Shown: positions 1 through 8,440, counted from the first letter of the stretch. The stretch: 64,000 bases of DNA from Aquibacillus kalidii (GCF_014280935.1 NZ_JACLZI010000052.1:1-64000); one strand, 5' to 3'. A program made the numbers and translations. The notes: a model not told the origin generated them from the letters alone.

Positions 1-86
1 GTTCCCATGCCGAACACAGTAGTTAAGCTCTTCAGCGCCCATGGTAGTTGGGGCTTTGCCCCTGCGAGAGTAGGACGCCGCTAGGC
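1..86 (+). rRNA. rrf: 5S ribosomal RNA, 3' part (window starts inside the gene)
   Basis: The first 86 bases match the 3' two thirds of Bacillus-type 5S rRNA: the GTTCCCATGCCGAACAC loop, the AGTTAAGCTCTTCAGCGCC segment and the closing GAGAGTAGGACGCCGC segment are all readable. The 5' end lies outside the window. No tRNA gene follows; a terminator comes at once, so this is the end of an rRNA operon. Confidence 0.97.
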
Positions 87-89
87 AAC

Positions 90-127
90 AAAAAACCTTC
101 TAGGGTTCATTCCTTGAAGGTTTTTTA
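90..127 (+). terminator. Intrinsic terminator of the rRNA operon
   Basis: AAAAAACCTTC and GAAGGTTTTTT form an 11-pair stem around a short loop and end in a T run, 4 bases after the 5S gene. Confidence 0.9.
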
Positions 128-276
128 TCTGTTTACTAGGCAGTAATTTCACATAAAATTAAAAAAAACAGCCATAATTTGCTGTTTTCCGACTCAATTA
201 TATTTATATTATTTTCCGGTAGTATATATTTTAACTAGTAGCATCGGTATTAACGATTTACATCGGGGTAGATTTA

Positions 277-498
277 CTATTCATACCACCGTTCATTAGA
301 TGGATCTCTATTATCAGAAAGGATATTATTAGAAATACTTCTATCAAATAGTAGGATTCCTCTACGTTTTGCTACCTTTTTAATAAGTTCTAATTCATCG
401 TGCATACGTTCAGTTAGTATACCACGTTCGATATTATTCCGAATCTCATTATAAAAGTCAATAAGTAAGTTACTAGGTAGTTTTTCGTAGAATGGCAT
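277..498 (-). CDS. Sda-like sporulation checkpoint protein (tentative)
   Basis: A 73-residue hydrophilic protein with a good ribosome binding site (AAGGAG, 7 bases before ATG). Residues 6-15 (KLPSNLLIDF) and the segment DELELIKKVAKRRGI near residues 34-48 resemble the two helices of Sda, the small inhibitor of sporulation histidine kinases that blocks Spo0A activation when replication is disturbed. Sda is normally about 46-55 residues. This protein has a longer linker between the helices and an extra acidic C-terminal tail. It is monocistronic, between the rRNA terminator and a CBS gene. I saw no clear DnaA box upstream, although DnaA controls sda in Bacillus subtilis. The family call rests on pattern recognition only. 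Confidence 0.4.
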   Translation of the reverse strand: MPFYEKLPSNLLIDFYNEIRNNIERGILTERMHDELELIKKVAKRRGILLFDRSISNNILSDNRDPSNERWYE

Positions 499-816
499 AT
501 GTAATCTCCTTTGCTAATTGATCTCGCTTTACATTATTTACCCCTTAAAAGTAAAGGTTAAACCTATTTATTTTAATATTTTTATATTATTTATCGATTA
601 ATGCACATTCAGACTATGATAATAAATAAATCAGAATATTAGATTTTGAATATTTGCGTACTACAAATAACTTTTTAAAAATTATCTTGCTACATTACAC
701 ATGTAAAATACTGTGTGATAAAATAGATGTATTATTTAATAAGAATAAACGAATGGTAGTGTTGATAAATTTATAAACTTATCTCATTCCCTTCCGTTAC
801 TTTAGGAGGCTGCTAC
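499..816. other. Divergent intergenic region between the Sda-like and CBS genes
   Basis: About 318 bases of very AT-rich DNA that must hold the divergent promoters of both neighbours. The stretch around 700-725 (TGTGTGATAAAAT) offers a plausible -10 element for the CBS gene, and AGGAGG at 804-809 is its ribosome binding site. I see no ORF, repeat or strong hairpin here. Confidence 0.5.
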
Positions 817-1272
817 ATGAAAGCTCATGAAATAATGATCAGTCAGGTCCATAAGGTAAAAGAAAATGCAACAGTTCGTTCGGTGATTGAAAAATTTATA
901 GAATATCGTATAAGTGGTCTTCCAATCGTAAATGATCGAAACGAAATTGTTGGCTACATCAGTGATGGTGACATCATGCGATACATTGGAAAGCATAAAG
1001 ATGTTGTGGTTAGTTCTTTCTTTTTTGTAAGTATAATTAAAGGTGATGAAGAGGAATTTGAACAACGACTCAAAAGTATTCTTGATTTGAATGTCTTAAA
1101 TATAGCTAAGAAAAAGGTAGTTAAAGTGGACTGGCAAGAACAAATTGAGAATATTGCAGCTATTCTAGGTGAGAAGCAAATCAAAAAGTTACCGGTTGAT
1201 CGTGACGGAGTGCTAGTGGGAATCATTAGTCGTGGTGATGTTATTCGTAATGCCTTTAATCGAATTCTTTAA
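817..1272 (+). CDS. CBS domain-pair protein
   Basis: A 151-residue soluble protein made of two CBS motifs. The first covers about residues 1-60 (AHEIMISQVHKV..., GLPIVNDRNEIVGYISDGDIM) and the second about residues 95-150 (KKLPVDRDGVLVGIISRGDVIR). Paired CBS motifs form a Bateman module that usually binds adenine nucleotides such as AMP, ATP or ammonia-signalling dinucleotides. Stand-alone CBS proteins of this size are common in Bacillaceae and mostly uncharacterised. The start has a strong AGGAGG 7 bases upstream. It is a single-gene unit closed by the terminator at 1396. The ligand and partner cannot be read from sequence. Confidence 0.85.
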   Translation: MKAHEIMISQVHKVKENATVRSVIEKFIEYRISGLPIVNDRNEIVGYISDGDIMRYIGKHKDVVVSSFFFVSIIKGDEEEFEQRLKSILDLNVLNIAKKKVVKVDWQEQIENIAAILGEKQIKKLPVDRDGVLVGIISRGDVIRNAFNRIL

Positions 1273-1395
1273 TAAAGCTGAATTCTAGCTATTTATGGAA
1301 ATTCGATTTCATCATCAATAGAAATCCTCCTTTGCACCAGCATATTCAGAATCATTTGCTAGAGCAAAGAGCAAAGGTAGTAAAACAAAACACTT

Positions 1396-1431
1396 AAAAA
1401 CCTTACTTGGCAATTCAAGTAAGGTTTTTTT
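1396..1431. terminator. Bidirectional terminator between convergent genes
   Basis: AAAAACCTTACTTG and CAAGTAAGGTTTTTTT form a long stem with a 6-base loop. The A run on one side and T run on the other let it serve both the CBS gene and the convergent PAP2-like gene. Confidence 0.85.
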
Positions 1432-1434
1432 AAC

Positions 1435-1920
1435 TTAATCACTCTTTTTCTTTTCTCTACTTTTTCTCTCAGACAGAAAACTAATAGCTCCAATCGCTAC
1501 TCCTAATAAAGCACCACCAGCAACTTCAATTGGCATGTGTCCAAGCATTTCTTTCAATTCTTTTTCTCGTTTCTTATGGTAGAAACCAGGATGATCATCT
1601 GCTATTTTCTCCAATTGTTCGTCCATATCATTGACTGCCATTGCTATTTGTCCAGTCTGCCATCTTATTCCCATTGCATCGTACATAACAATTAAACCAA
1701 AGATGGCACTAACACCAAAGTCTATAGAGGGAATTCCTTTTTTCAGAGCGACATAAGTCGTTAAAGAGGTCACAGCTGAGGAGTGAGAGCTTGGCATGTC
1801 TCCACTTCCAACCGTTTTCTTCCAATCCCATTCTCCTGATTCTAAATAATGAAAAGGTACTTTTAAAAATTGTGCAGTACCAATCCCAACTAAAGCTGTA
1901 GTGATTGCACGATTTAACAT
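1435..1920 (-). CDS. Divergent PAP2 family (YuiD/DUF212-type) membrane protein
   Basis: A 161-residue membrane protein of the DUF212/YuiD family, distantly related to type 2 phosphatidic acid phosphatases. The family signature GSGDMPSSHSSAV (about residues 38-50) and the DAMGIRWQTG segment (about 82-91) are present. Hydrophobic stretches lie at the N-terminus, around residues 65-85 and around 133-152, and the C-terminus is a charged Lys/Arg tail. Ribosome binding site GAGGTG lies 6 bases before ATG. It is probably a small integral membrane phosphatase-like protein, but I know of no assigned substrate for the family. Confidence 0.85.
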   Translation of the reverse strand: MLNRAITTALVGIGTAQFLKVPFHYLESGEWDWKKTVGSGDMPSSHSSAVTSLTTYVALKKGIPSIDFGVSAIFGLIVMYDAMGIRWQTGQIAMAVNDMDEQLEKIADDHPGFYHKKREKELKEMLGHMPIEVAGGALLGVAIGAISFLSERKSREKKKSD

Positions 1921-2167
1921 AGACTCACCTCTTCATTAAGATGAGGAACATGTCTCCTTTTTATTCGTAATAAGATACAAAAAAGTAAAGTTAGAATGTA
2001 GTCAGAAAAATAATTGAAGGCGGTATATCATACCTCCGAGATTGACTAAAAAGTTGTCTTCATTTAAATCTTTATAAACATGAATTGTCCATGCTTCGAA
2101 TAGCATGTATATAAATAGTTGATAATTTATCCTTAAATAATTCGGAATCTATATAGGGGGATTATAT

Positions 2168-3991
2168 GTGATTGAATCAATTCTACAGATTTTTGTGAGT
2201 GATGCTAGAGCACAATCGATTTTAGCTAATCAAAGTATAGAAATAATTTTTATGATTTTATTTGCTACATTCATTGTCACTTTTTTCACACATTTTATTT
2301 TGTATAATAAGTTAAAAAAAATTCGTAACTACTTGTTAGATACTAACCGAATGGATATTGATCCGTTAAGAGGATTTAAGGAACAGTTTGACAAGAGGAA
2401 AGCAGAGGAGTCTGTAAAAGTAGAAACGTTTGTCCAAGATAAATTCTCAAGCTGGCGTGTTTTCAATGTTCCAGTAGTAAGTCTTATAAAAATGATTCAG
2501 GGAACTGTTTCTGTTTTTATTTTAATTGGTGTATTAGGAACATTTATAGGTCTTACGATGTCTCTTGGAAGTATTAGTACTAATGGAGATCAATTAGTTC
2601 AAGATGTTGCTAGTGTCCTGTCAGGTATCGATGTCGCATTCTACACTAGTATTGTTGGGATGGGTTTCTCTCTAATTACAACGGTAATAATAAAAGCCTT
2701 TAACTCAGAATATTTGCTTACCGATATTATGTTAAAAGTAGAATCAATTTTGGAAGAGCAGGAAGAAAATGGACTTAGTCGATTAATTAATGTTTCGGAG
2801 ACCATTAATCAATCCATTATCCAATTGAAGGATACTAATCAAGAATCTCTTCAAACGATGGTCCATGCCTTCCAAGGTTTTCAGGACTATACCACAGGTC
2901 TCCAGCAATCTGCAGAGGATCTTGCTAAGTTTAATGAGGGTTTATCTAGTAATTTAGAGGATTTTAATGTGCTTTTTAACAGTATGAAAGAGGTTACGTC
3001 TAGATTTGATGAAGCTACTTCTATGTTAAATAAAAATTTCAACGAACTATTCCATTATTTTAAACGAATGGATGGAAGACAGGAACGAATGGCAACTACG
3101 TTTGAAGCAACACATGAGAGCATAAAGAATATCTCTAATATGCAAAAAGATACACTTCAACACTTTGAAGAATCTGTTGAGGATTGGAAAGATTTTTCCT
3201 CTTCATTATTAGAGAGTCAGCGTTCCGTACAGGACTCCATAAAAGGGGTTGTGAATAAAAGTAATGATTTAGTTAAAACAATGGGTGAACACAATAGAGA
3301 ATTCAAACAAATTTTTGGTAATGATCTAAGCATGAAATTAACAGGGATTAGTACTTACCTAGGTGAACTATCAAAAGACTTTGATAGGCTAGGTAGTTCA
3401 ATTGTGCATTTGCCTCAAGCACTAGAGACTATCAATCATACTCAGTCAGAATACAAACATTTGTTGTCAGATCGTTTTGATGAGCTAAAGCAATTCAATA
3501 TTGAATTTAATAATCATCTAAAAGCACACTCTTCTGATTCGATAGCTTTTGAAAAACACCTGATGGAGGCAAGTAATACGTATGAGCAAGTTGGAAGAAA
3601 GAACAATCAGCTCATAAGTGAAATTAATTCAACCATCTCTCAATTAACAAATGGACTAAGCCAAAGAGAGAACCAACTTGAACATAATCTAGGAATGGTG
3701 AAAGACACATTATCGCAGTATGTTAATAATTTAGAAGGTACCCTTGGAGATAAGTTGGACAAAGTAGCACGTAATATTGGTGATTATGTAGAGGTAACGA
3801 ACCAAGGAATTAAAAAAGAGTTTAAAGAACTACGTATGGTTACTGAAGAGATTCAACAAAGTAGCAGTCGTTATACACAGCAGACTTTTAGTGAACTAAA
3901 TCAGGAAATTCAAAAATTAAATCAAAATATAAATACTTTTAATCAAGATTCGGTAAGAAACAATGGAGTAAGGTTGAGTTCAAATGATTAA
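2168..3991 (+). CDS. MotA/TolQ/ExbB proton-channel subunit with long coiled-coil tail (ZorA-like)
   Basis: A 607-residue protein. Three membrane segments are visible at about residues 24-45, 112-133 and 155-176, with the TolQ/ExbB-type GVLGTFIGLTMSLG motif in the second and a Gly-rich FYTSIVGMGFSLI in the third. Residues ~190-600 form one long, mostly coiled-coil cytoplasmic tail rich in Gln, Ser and Glu. MotA/ExbB domain plus long coiled-coil tail is the layout of ZorA, the stator of the Zorya anti-phage system. It starts at GTG after GGGGG. The next gene, overlapping by 8 bases, is the matching MotB/OmpA subunit. A small perfect hairpin (CATGCT-TCGAAT-AGCATG, 2090-2107) lies upstream. No ZorC, ZorD or ZorE effector follows, so a role other than defence is possible. 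Confidence 0.8.
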   Translation: MIESILQIFVSDARAQSILANQSIEIIFMILFATFIVTFFTHFILYNKLKKIRNYLLDTNRMDIDPLRGFKEQFDKRKAEESVKVETFVQDKFSSWRVFNVPVVSLIKMIQGTVSVFILIGVLGTFIGLTMSLGSISTNGDQLVQDVASVLSGIDVAFYTSIVGMGFSLITTVIIKAFNSEYLLTDIMLKVESILEEQEENGLSRLINVSETINQSIIQLKDTNQESLQTMVHAFQGFQDYTTGLQQSAEDLAKFNEGLSSNLEDFNVLFNSMKEVTSRFDEATSMLNKNFNELFHYFKRMDGRQERMATTFEATHESIKNISNMQKDTLQHFEESVEDWKDFSSSLLESQRSVQDSIKGVVNKSNDLVKTMGEHNREFKQIFGNDLSMKLTGISTYLGELSKDFDRLGSSIVHLPQALETINHTQSEYKHLLSDRFDELKQFNIEFNNHLKAHSSDSIAFEKHLMEASNTYEQVGRKNNQLISEINSTISQLTNGLSQRENQLEHNLGMVKDTLSQYVNNLEGTLGDKLDKVARNIGDYVEVTNQGIKKEFKELRMVTEEIQQSSSRYTQQTFSELNQEIQKLNQNINTFNQDSVRNNGVRLSSND

Positions 3992-4679
3992 TAAATATCA
4001 ACGTCTATTCAGAAATGAGCAGGATGAAAGTCACTTTTGGCCATCTTTTACGGACTTATTAACTTCAATCTTACTCTGTTTTGTTTTAATCTTTATTTGT
4101 ATGATGGTTATAAAGTCTCTTCAGATTAAAGAAATGGAGAAAACACTAGATCAGATAATGGGCGTTCGAGCTAACTTAGTAAAGGATTTAAATAAGGAAT
4201 TTCAAGATTCTCCATTAGGTATTGAAGTAGATGAAAAGACAGGTGCAATCCTATTTAATACAGAAATCTTATTTGAATATGATAAGGCCATCTTGAAGGA
4301 AAATTCCTATCAATTTCTTGATGAGTTTGTACCTAAGTATTTAGATGTTTTGTTAGCTAGTGGATATGAAGAATATATATCTGAGATTATTATTGAAGGT
4401 CACACCGATCGCGATGGTACCTATTTATATAATCTAAAACTTTCTCAAGATAGAGCATATAGTGTTTCAGAGTATATATTAGGGGACAAATTTCCATATA
4501 AAAATATTCAAAAGCATTTAGAAGATAAACTAACTGTAAATGGGAAGTCTTATACAGATAGTAGAACGGATGTAAATGGAAATTATAGTGCAGATGAATC
4601 TCGTCGAGTAGAGTTTAAGTTTCGTTTAAAAGATGAGGAAATCTTAAATAAAACACGAGAGCTACTAAAAGGTAATTAA
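3984..4679 (+). CDS. MotB/OmpA-type peptidoglycan-anchored stator subunit (ZorB-like)
   Basis: A 231-residue protein with one membrane helix (about residues 21-46) preceded by a short cytoplasmic N-terminus. An Asp at residue 24, in SFTDLLTSILL, sits at the position of the proton-carrying Asp of MotB and ZorB. The rest is periplasm-facing: an OmpA-like peptidoglycan-binding domain (about 75-220) with ILFEYDKAILKENS, IIIEGHTDRDG and ESRRVEFKF motifs. It overlaps the ZorA-like gene by 8 bases, so the two are translationally coupled and very probably form one proton-driven membrane complex fixed to the cell wall. A hairpin follows at 4688, which suggests a two-gene operon. Confidence 0.82.
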   Translation: MINKYQRLFRNEQDESHFWPSFTDLLTSILLCFVLIFICMMVIKSLQIKEMEKTLDQIMGVRANLVKDLNKEFQDSPLGIEVDEKTGAILFNTEILFEYDKAILKENSYQFLDEFVPKYLDVLLASGYEEYISEIIIEGHTDRDGTYLYNLKLSQDRAYSVSEYILGDKFPYKNIQKHLEDKLTVNGKSYTDSRTDVNGNYSADESRRVEFKFRLKDEEILNKTRELLKGN

Positions 4680-4687
4680 CGTAGGTG

Positions 4688-4721
4688 GGTAAGTATCACA
4701 GGTGTGGTACTTACCTTTATA
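4688..4721 (+). terminator. Hairpin terminator after the ZorAB-like pair
   Basis: GGTAAGTATCAC pairs with GTGGTACTTACC around a 4-base loop, followed by a T-rich stretch (TTTATATTTCTT). It closes the two-gene operon. Confidence 0.65.
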
Positions 4722-4797
4722 TTTCTTAAAGTTGAATTTTCAAGTGAACTTTTGCAAAATATAACTTAAGATAGAACTTAAAAGGAGCTGGATTTCT

Positions 4798-5223
4798 ATG
4801 GAATTGACAGTTAAATGGGATCAGAAGATGGCCTTTTCGGGTCAAACACCATCCGGACATGAATTAAAGATGGATGCTTCTCCTGAGGTTGGGGGAGAAA
4901 ATACTGGAGCAAGACCGACAGAACTTCTACTAAATGCTGTAGCAGGATGTACGGGTATTGATATTATTTCGATTTTAACTAAAATGCGATTACAACCAGA
5001 AAGTTTTCAAATGGACGTTAAGGGGAGTCGAGCTGATGATCACCCTAAACGATTTACTACCATCTCCATTCATTATGCTTTAGAAGGTGATCTTCCTGAA
5101 GATAAAGTCGTTAGGGCTATTCAACTTTCAAAAGATAAGTATTGCTCTGTGTCCCATTCCCTGAACGCAGAAATATCTGCTAGTTATTCATTAAATGGTG
5201 TTAAAGGTAAACAAGATATTTAA
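4798..5223 (+). CDS. OsmC family peroxiredoxin-like protein
   Basis: A 141-residue soluble OsmC/Ohr-superfamily protein. The two redox cysteines are visible, Cys51 in NAVAGCTGIDI and a second in KDKYCSVSHSL near residue 119; in the family they reduce organic hydroperoxides or handle related thiol chemistry. The N-terminal half carries the usual SPEVGGENTGARPTELLLNA motif. It resembles the YhfA-type OsmC subgroup rather than Ohr, so the true substrate is uncertain. It stands alone, with AAGGAG well placed before ATG and a terminator at 5235. Confidence 0.88.
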   Translation: MELTVKWDQKMAFSGQTPSGHELKMDASPEVGGENTGARPTELLLNAVAGCTGIDIISILTKMRLQPESFQMDVKGSRADDHPKRFTTISIHYALEGDLPEDKVVRAIQLSKDKYCSVSHSLNAEISASYSLNGVKGKQDI

Positions 5224-5234
5224 ATGTTAATTGT

Positions 5235-5270
5235 AGCCTCTTACTAATTATTAGGAAAGAGGCTTTACTT
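5235..5270 (+). terminator. Intrinsic terminator of the OsmC gene
   Basis: AGCCTCTT and AAGAGGCT pair around a 14-base loop, followed by TTACTTATTATTTT. Confidence 0.7.
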
Positions 5271-5415
5271 ATTATTTTAATATCATATGGTTATGGGACA
5301 TATCGCAGAGAAGGAAGGTTGTTTCTCTAACTTATAATGATATATAATAGGATAGAATTAAAAATTTTAGTATCTACCTTTGTTTAGGTACATTAAAGTA
5401 ATGTTGGAGGGAAAG

Positions 5416-5901
5416 ATGGAATTATTCACGATATTTAAAAATTGTATCCTCCTACCGAGAAAAGAAGCATTATTTCGCTTAAATAGAGTCAGTATGCGGA
5501 ATACACTTACTTACATGTTTGTGTTGATCTTTATTTTATTTATTCCAAGTATAATTACATCTATCAGTGAGGCGAATCAGTTAACGGAAAGCGATATGAA
5601 AAGCTTATATGTTATTCAAGTAATTATATTGTATCCCTTTACCATTCTGTTTATGATTATGGCTTTTACGTCAATTCTAGCAGTATCAACTGTCTTAATT
5701 AAAAACTTGCTCGGAAGAAAATTAAAGTACCAACAATTATGGAAAATGACCGCATTTGCTTTGACGCAACCGTTATTAATTTATGCTCTGTTTCAGGTAT
5801 TCGGATTTAGTCATCCCATGGTAAATTTTATCTTATTTATAATGATCTATTTCCTTATTTATAAGATGATATTAACCTATCCGAAAGCTGTGAAAAAGTA
5901 G
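5416..5901 (+). CDS. Integral membrane protein, YIP1/DUF1189-like
   Basis: About 161 residues with four to five hydrophobic helices. The start is set at the ATG preceded by TTGGAGGG at 5404-5411; an upstream in-frame ATG at 5380 lacks a ribosome binding site. The N-terminus FTIFKNCILLPRKEALFRLNR followed by membrane helices resembles the DUF1189/YIP1-like membrane proteins of bacilli, whose role is not known. It is a single-gene unit with a terminator at 5989. Confidence 0.6.
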   Translation: MELFTIFKNCILLPRKEALFRLNRVSMRNTLTYMFVLIFILFIPSIITSISEANQLTESDMKSLYVIQVIILYPFTILFMIMAFTSILAVSTVLIKNLLGRKLKYQQLWKMTAFALTQPLLIYALFQVFGFSHPMVNFILFIMIYFLIYKMILTYPKAVKK

Positions 5902-5988
5902 TTAAATTTAATTAAACAAAAGATGGGTTGTTTACATATAGGTATAAGATGTGGGATTCGGAAAAATAACTATTTAATTTTAAACCTC

Positions 5989-6025
5989 AAAAAAGTACAC
6001 AAGATATCTTTCTGTGTACTTTTTT
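5989..6025. terminator. Bidirectional terminator
   Basis: AAAAAAGTACACA and TGTGTACTTTTTT form a 13-pair stem with an 11-base loop, placed between the YIP1-like gene and the convergent DUF421 gene. Confidence 0.85.
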
Positions 6026-6067
6026 CTATTAACATCCAGTTAGTTTCAAGTCGTGTAATGCGCAGTG

Positions 6068-6727
6068 TTATTCATCTAAATAAACCTTTAAAACAAAATC
6101 ATAATCAGATACAGTTGCCAAAAAAATCTTACTTAAATCTTGATAGCCTTCTTCTTCTAATTGTCCTTTAAGCCATTCTTCATCTTTGTGTATCGATTTT
6201 AAGTATTTTGGTTGGATTGCACCGTCAATAATGACAGCTATAGGAAGACCAATCCCTTCTGAATGGGAGTGTAGACGTTCTTGTTCTATATGTTCCTTCT
6301 TTGGAAGCACACTGATATCCCCGTTTGGTTCGAGAAGCGCATAACCAACATCATTGATCTCACGGTAACCTGCGACTCGAATAGCAGACATTAATTCAAC
6401 TAGTGAAAAGCTTGTCCTTTTTAAGTTATCTATTATTATTTTCCCATTTCTAATTAAAAACACTGGTTCACCAGTGATAAACCGGCTAAATCTATTCCAA
6501 AGGCTTAATTTTGCTACAAAAAAGTATAGGGTAATTACAGTGATTACTCCAACTAATCCCTGGAGCATTCCGTCCACTTCTATTGATCCATATAGTAAAT
6601 AGGCTAAGAAAAATATCGCCCCAAAATCGTGGGGAGTCAGTTGTGCTAATGCTGTTTTTCCTAAGAGGCGGATTGCCCCAACATATATAAAAAATAAAGT
6701 TATAACTTTACCAATAAATAGGAGCAT
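6068..6727 (-). CDS. DUF421 (YetF/YdfR-type) membrane protein
   Basis: A 219-residue protein with the DUF421 layout: three N-terminal membrane helices (about residues 1-80), then a soluble domain with GEPVFLIRNGKIIIDNLKRT and LMSAIRVAGYREINDVGYALLEPNGDISV, and a C-terminal region that ends in an acidic helix. Family members (YetF, YrbG, YkjA, YdfR in Bacillus subtilis) are spore or membrane proteins with poorly defined roles. ATG at 6727 is chosen because GAGGTG lies 6 bases upstream; the in-frame GTG further 5' overlaps that site. A second, frameshifted DUF421 gene lies 4 kb away at 10528. Confidence 0.85.
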   Translation of the reverse strand: MLLFIGKVITLFFIYVGAIRLLGKTALAQLTPHDFGAIFFLAYLLYGSIEVDGMLQGLVGVITVITLYFFVAKLSLWNRFSRFITGEPVFLIRNGKIIIDNLKRTSFSLVELMSAIRVAGYREINDVGYALLEPNGDISVLPKKEHIEQERLHSHSEGIGLPIAVIIDGAIQPKYLKSIHKDEEWLKGQLEEEGYQDLSKIFLATVSDYDFVLKVYLDE

Positions 6728-6820
6728 ATGAAACACCTCAATTTAAAATAGGTACATCAAACTAGTATCTCCAATTTAAAAAAAATAAACATACCTAGAT
6801 TAAATAAATATAAAATCAGT

Positions 6821-6870
6821 TGTGAAACAATCGTTGTGAAACAAGATTTTTCGGGTGGTGACAGGCACCT
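6821..6870 (-). repeat. Dispersed repeat, copy 1 (core GGTGCCTGTCACCACCCGAA)
   Basis: On the minus strand this 50-base stretch reads as the core followed by TTGTTTCAC-N-TTGTTTCAC. It shares both core and tail with copy 2 at 14974-15021. It lies just upstream of the sspO-like gene. The core has a short inverted repeat, GGTG-CCTGT-CACC. Confidence 0.8.
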
Positions 6871-6930
6871 TTAAAGGACGAATATTTGATTGTTGATTTA
6901 GGCAAGCTAAGGGTTGTGGAGGTGCTATTC

Positions 6931-7089
6931 ATGGGTAAAAAGGTTAAAAACAGTAAGTTAAATGGTGAATTTAGTGATGAGCAAGCAGTAAGAGGGAAGC
7001 TTTCTCGAAAGTTTGATCATGAATTTGCCAATGAACCGTTAACTGCTAATGAAAAACATAACAACAAAAAAACGAAAAAGCGCCATTAA
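6931..7089 (+). CDS. sspO: Small acid-soluble spore protein O (SspO-like)
   Basis: A 52-residue, very basic protein. The C-terminal half (EFANEPLTANEKHNNKKTKKRH) closely follows the SspO pattern of an EEFAxExLT segment, then a basic NNKK(R/T)KK tail; Bacillus SspO is about 48 residues. The start is ATG with GGAGGT at 6918-6923; a longer in-frame reading from 6886 has no ribosome binding site and would add a non-SspO N-terminus. SspO is a minor SASP made in the forespore under SigG, which is expected here but no promoter was identified. It ends at a bidirectional terminator. Confidence 0.72.
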   Translation: MGKKVKNSKLNGEFSDEQAVRGKLSRKFDHEFANEPLTANEKHNNKKTKKRH

Positions 7090-7100
7090 AAACAAATTAA

Positions 7101-7141
7101 AAATTCGAAAAAGGGAAAGGAGATTTCCCTTTTTCGAATTT
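7101..7141. terminator. Strong bidirectional terminator
   Basis: An 18-pair stem, AAATTCGAAAAAGGGAAA with its complement around GGAGA, sits between the convergent sspO-like and spoIIP genes. Confidence 0.92.
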
Positions 7142-7147
7142 ACTTTA

Positions 7148-8275
7148 TTAGTTGTTTACTTTTTCTGCTTGTATAATGTAATCACTTAATACTTTCGCTA
7201 GTACGTCAGAAGTATTTTTAAGTTCTTCTTTTGTATTATCGACACCTCCAAGTTCTATTAACATAGAATTTTCTGAGATATCTTGATTATAAACCCCATT
7301 TCCTTGACTCTTATCCTTTATGAAAATACCGCGACTTATTCCAGGATATTTTGACTCAAGCTCTTTATTTAGTTTTTTTGCAAAAGCGTGATTTGCCTCA
7401 AAATTCTTATTTTCTTTCCCGACAATAAAAAATAATTTAGCATACTTTTTTCCATCAATTGTGACCGTAGTAACGTCATGTCTTGCAGCATCACGATGAA
7501 TATCAATAAAATATTGTAATCGTTTATTTGCTGCAACAGTCTCCTCAATCGTTTCGCGGGAAAATTGATAGGAATTATAATAGTTCCAGCCTCTTTCATG
7601 CAATTCTTTCGTAACATTTGTTGTATCATGAATTGTACTAACCCCTAAACTTTCAAGTTTTGAGGATAACAATTCCCCAGCATAAACAACATTTTCCTTA
7701 TTATTTATACTTGATGCATCGCTAGGTTTTGTTCCAGATTCCATTAAAGGTAAAAAGGCTTCCCAGCTATGACTATGATAGATAAAAACATCCGCTTGTT
7801 TATTCTTTGTACTATTTTCTTTATTTCCATTTTCATTTTCATCCTCGTCAGTATTTGAAGGTTCCTTATCTAGGAGTTCCTTAAAATCTGGTGGAGGTGA
7901 TTCGATAGGGGTGTTCTCTTGATTATTATTCACTCCAAACGTATTATCAGCATAAAAATCCAATGATGGTATCTCACCGTTAATAAGTAACGTAAAACGG
8001 TTGTTTGTATCAACATAATTAAACATACTCATAATTTTTTGAATACCACTCGATTCTTTAGGATTGTCCTGAAAGCTCTCCTTAAACAATGGTATTTCTT
8101 TTTCCATCAAAGAAACAATATAATTTGTCGTTGTTTCTGATGCAGTTAAATTGTTTATAATGGGAGAATAAAAATATTTAGATTGAAAAGCTGGTAACGA
8201 CATAAATGACACGAATAATATTGTTATTATAGTAGAAAAGATAGGTACAAGTAGTAACTTTTTAAAATTATACAT
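7148..8275 (-). CDS. spoIIP: Stage II sporulation protein P
   Basis: A 375-residue SpoIIP, the membrane-anchored cell wall amidase/endopeptidase that with SpoIID and SpoIIM dissolves septal peptidoglycan during engulfment. One N-terminal membrane anchor (about residues 8-30) is followed by an Asn/Glu-rich linker and the catalytic domain with FIYHSHSWEAF, YFIDIHRDAARHD and the family C-terminal segment NGVYNQDISENSMLIELGG. The zinc-ligand His and Glu positions of amidase_3-like SpoIIP are present. I chose ATG at 8275 (AAAGG upstream, slightly long spacing) over a GTG 33 bases earlier with no ribosome binding site. The usual partner gpr is not adjacent, so this could be a second SpoIIP paralogue. 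Confidence 0.92.
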   Translation of the reverse strand: MYNFKKLLLVPIFSTIITILFVSFMSLPAFQSKYFYSPIINNLTASETTTNYIVSLMEKEIPLFKESFQDNPKESSGIQKIMSMFNYVDTNNRFTLLINGEIPSLDFYADNTFGVNNNQENTPIESPPPDFKELLDKEPSNTDEDENENGNKENSTKNKQADVFIYHSHSWEAFLPLMESGTKPSDASSINNKENVVYAGELLSSKLESLGVSTIHDTTNVTKELHERGWNYYNSYQFSRETIEETVAANKRLQYFIDIHRDAARHDVTTVTIDGKKYAKLFFIVGKENKNFEANHAFAKKLNKELESKYPGISRGIFIKDKSQGNGVYNQDISENSMLIELGGVDNTKEELKNTSDVLAKVLSDYIIQAEKVNN

Positions 8276-8440
8276 GAATAAAACGAACCTTTCTTTTTCA
8301 TTTGGCACTTAATAAATACTATGTTGAATAACTAGTTAATAGAATAACTAGTTTTGTGAACTGGTGTGTCTGATAAATGTAGTACTGAATTAAGTTCTTT
8401 TAAGTAGAGTATGTATCATTACTGTCGGAGGTATGGAGAG

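Noticed and set aside
802-1226. Minus-strand readings over the CBS gene
   Set aside because: They lie wholly opposite a well-supported gene, have no ribosome binding site, and their composition looks like antisense noise.
2168-4679. A complete Zorya type I or II defence system
   Set aside because: Only the ZorA- and ZorB-like genes are present. The next gene is OsmC, and no helicase, nuclease or ZorC-type gene is within several kb.
5923-6171. Plus-strand reading spanning the terminator at 5989
   Set aside because: It crosses a strong terminator and overlaps the DUF421 gene end on the other strand; no family similarity is visible.
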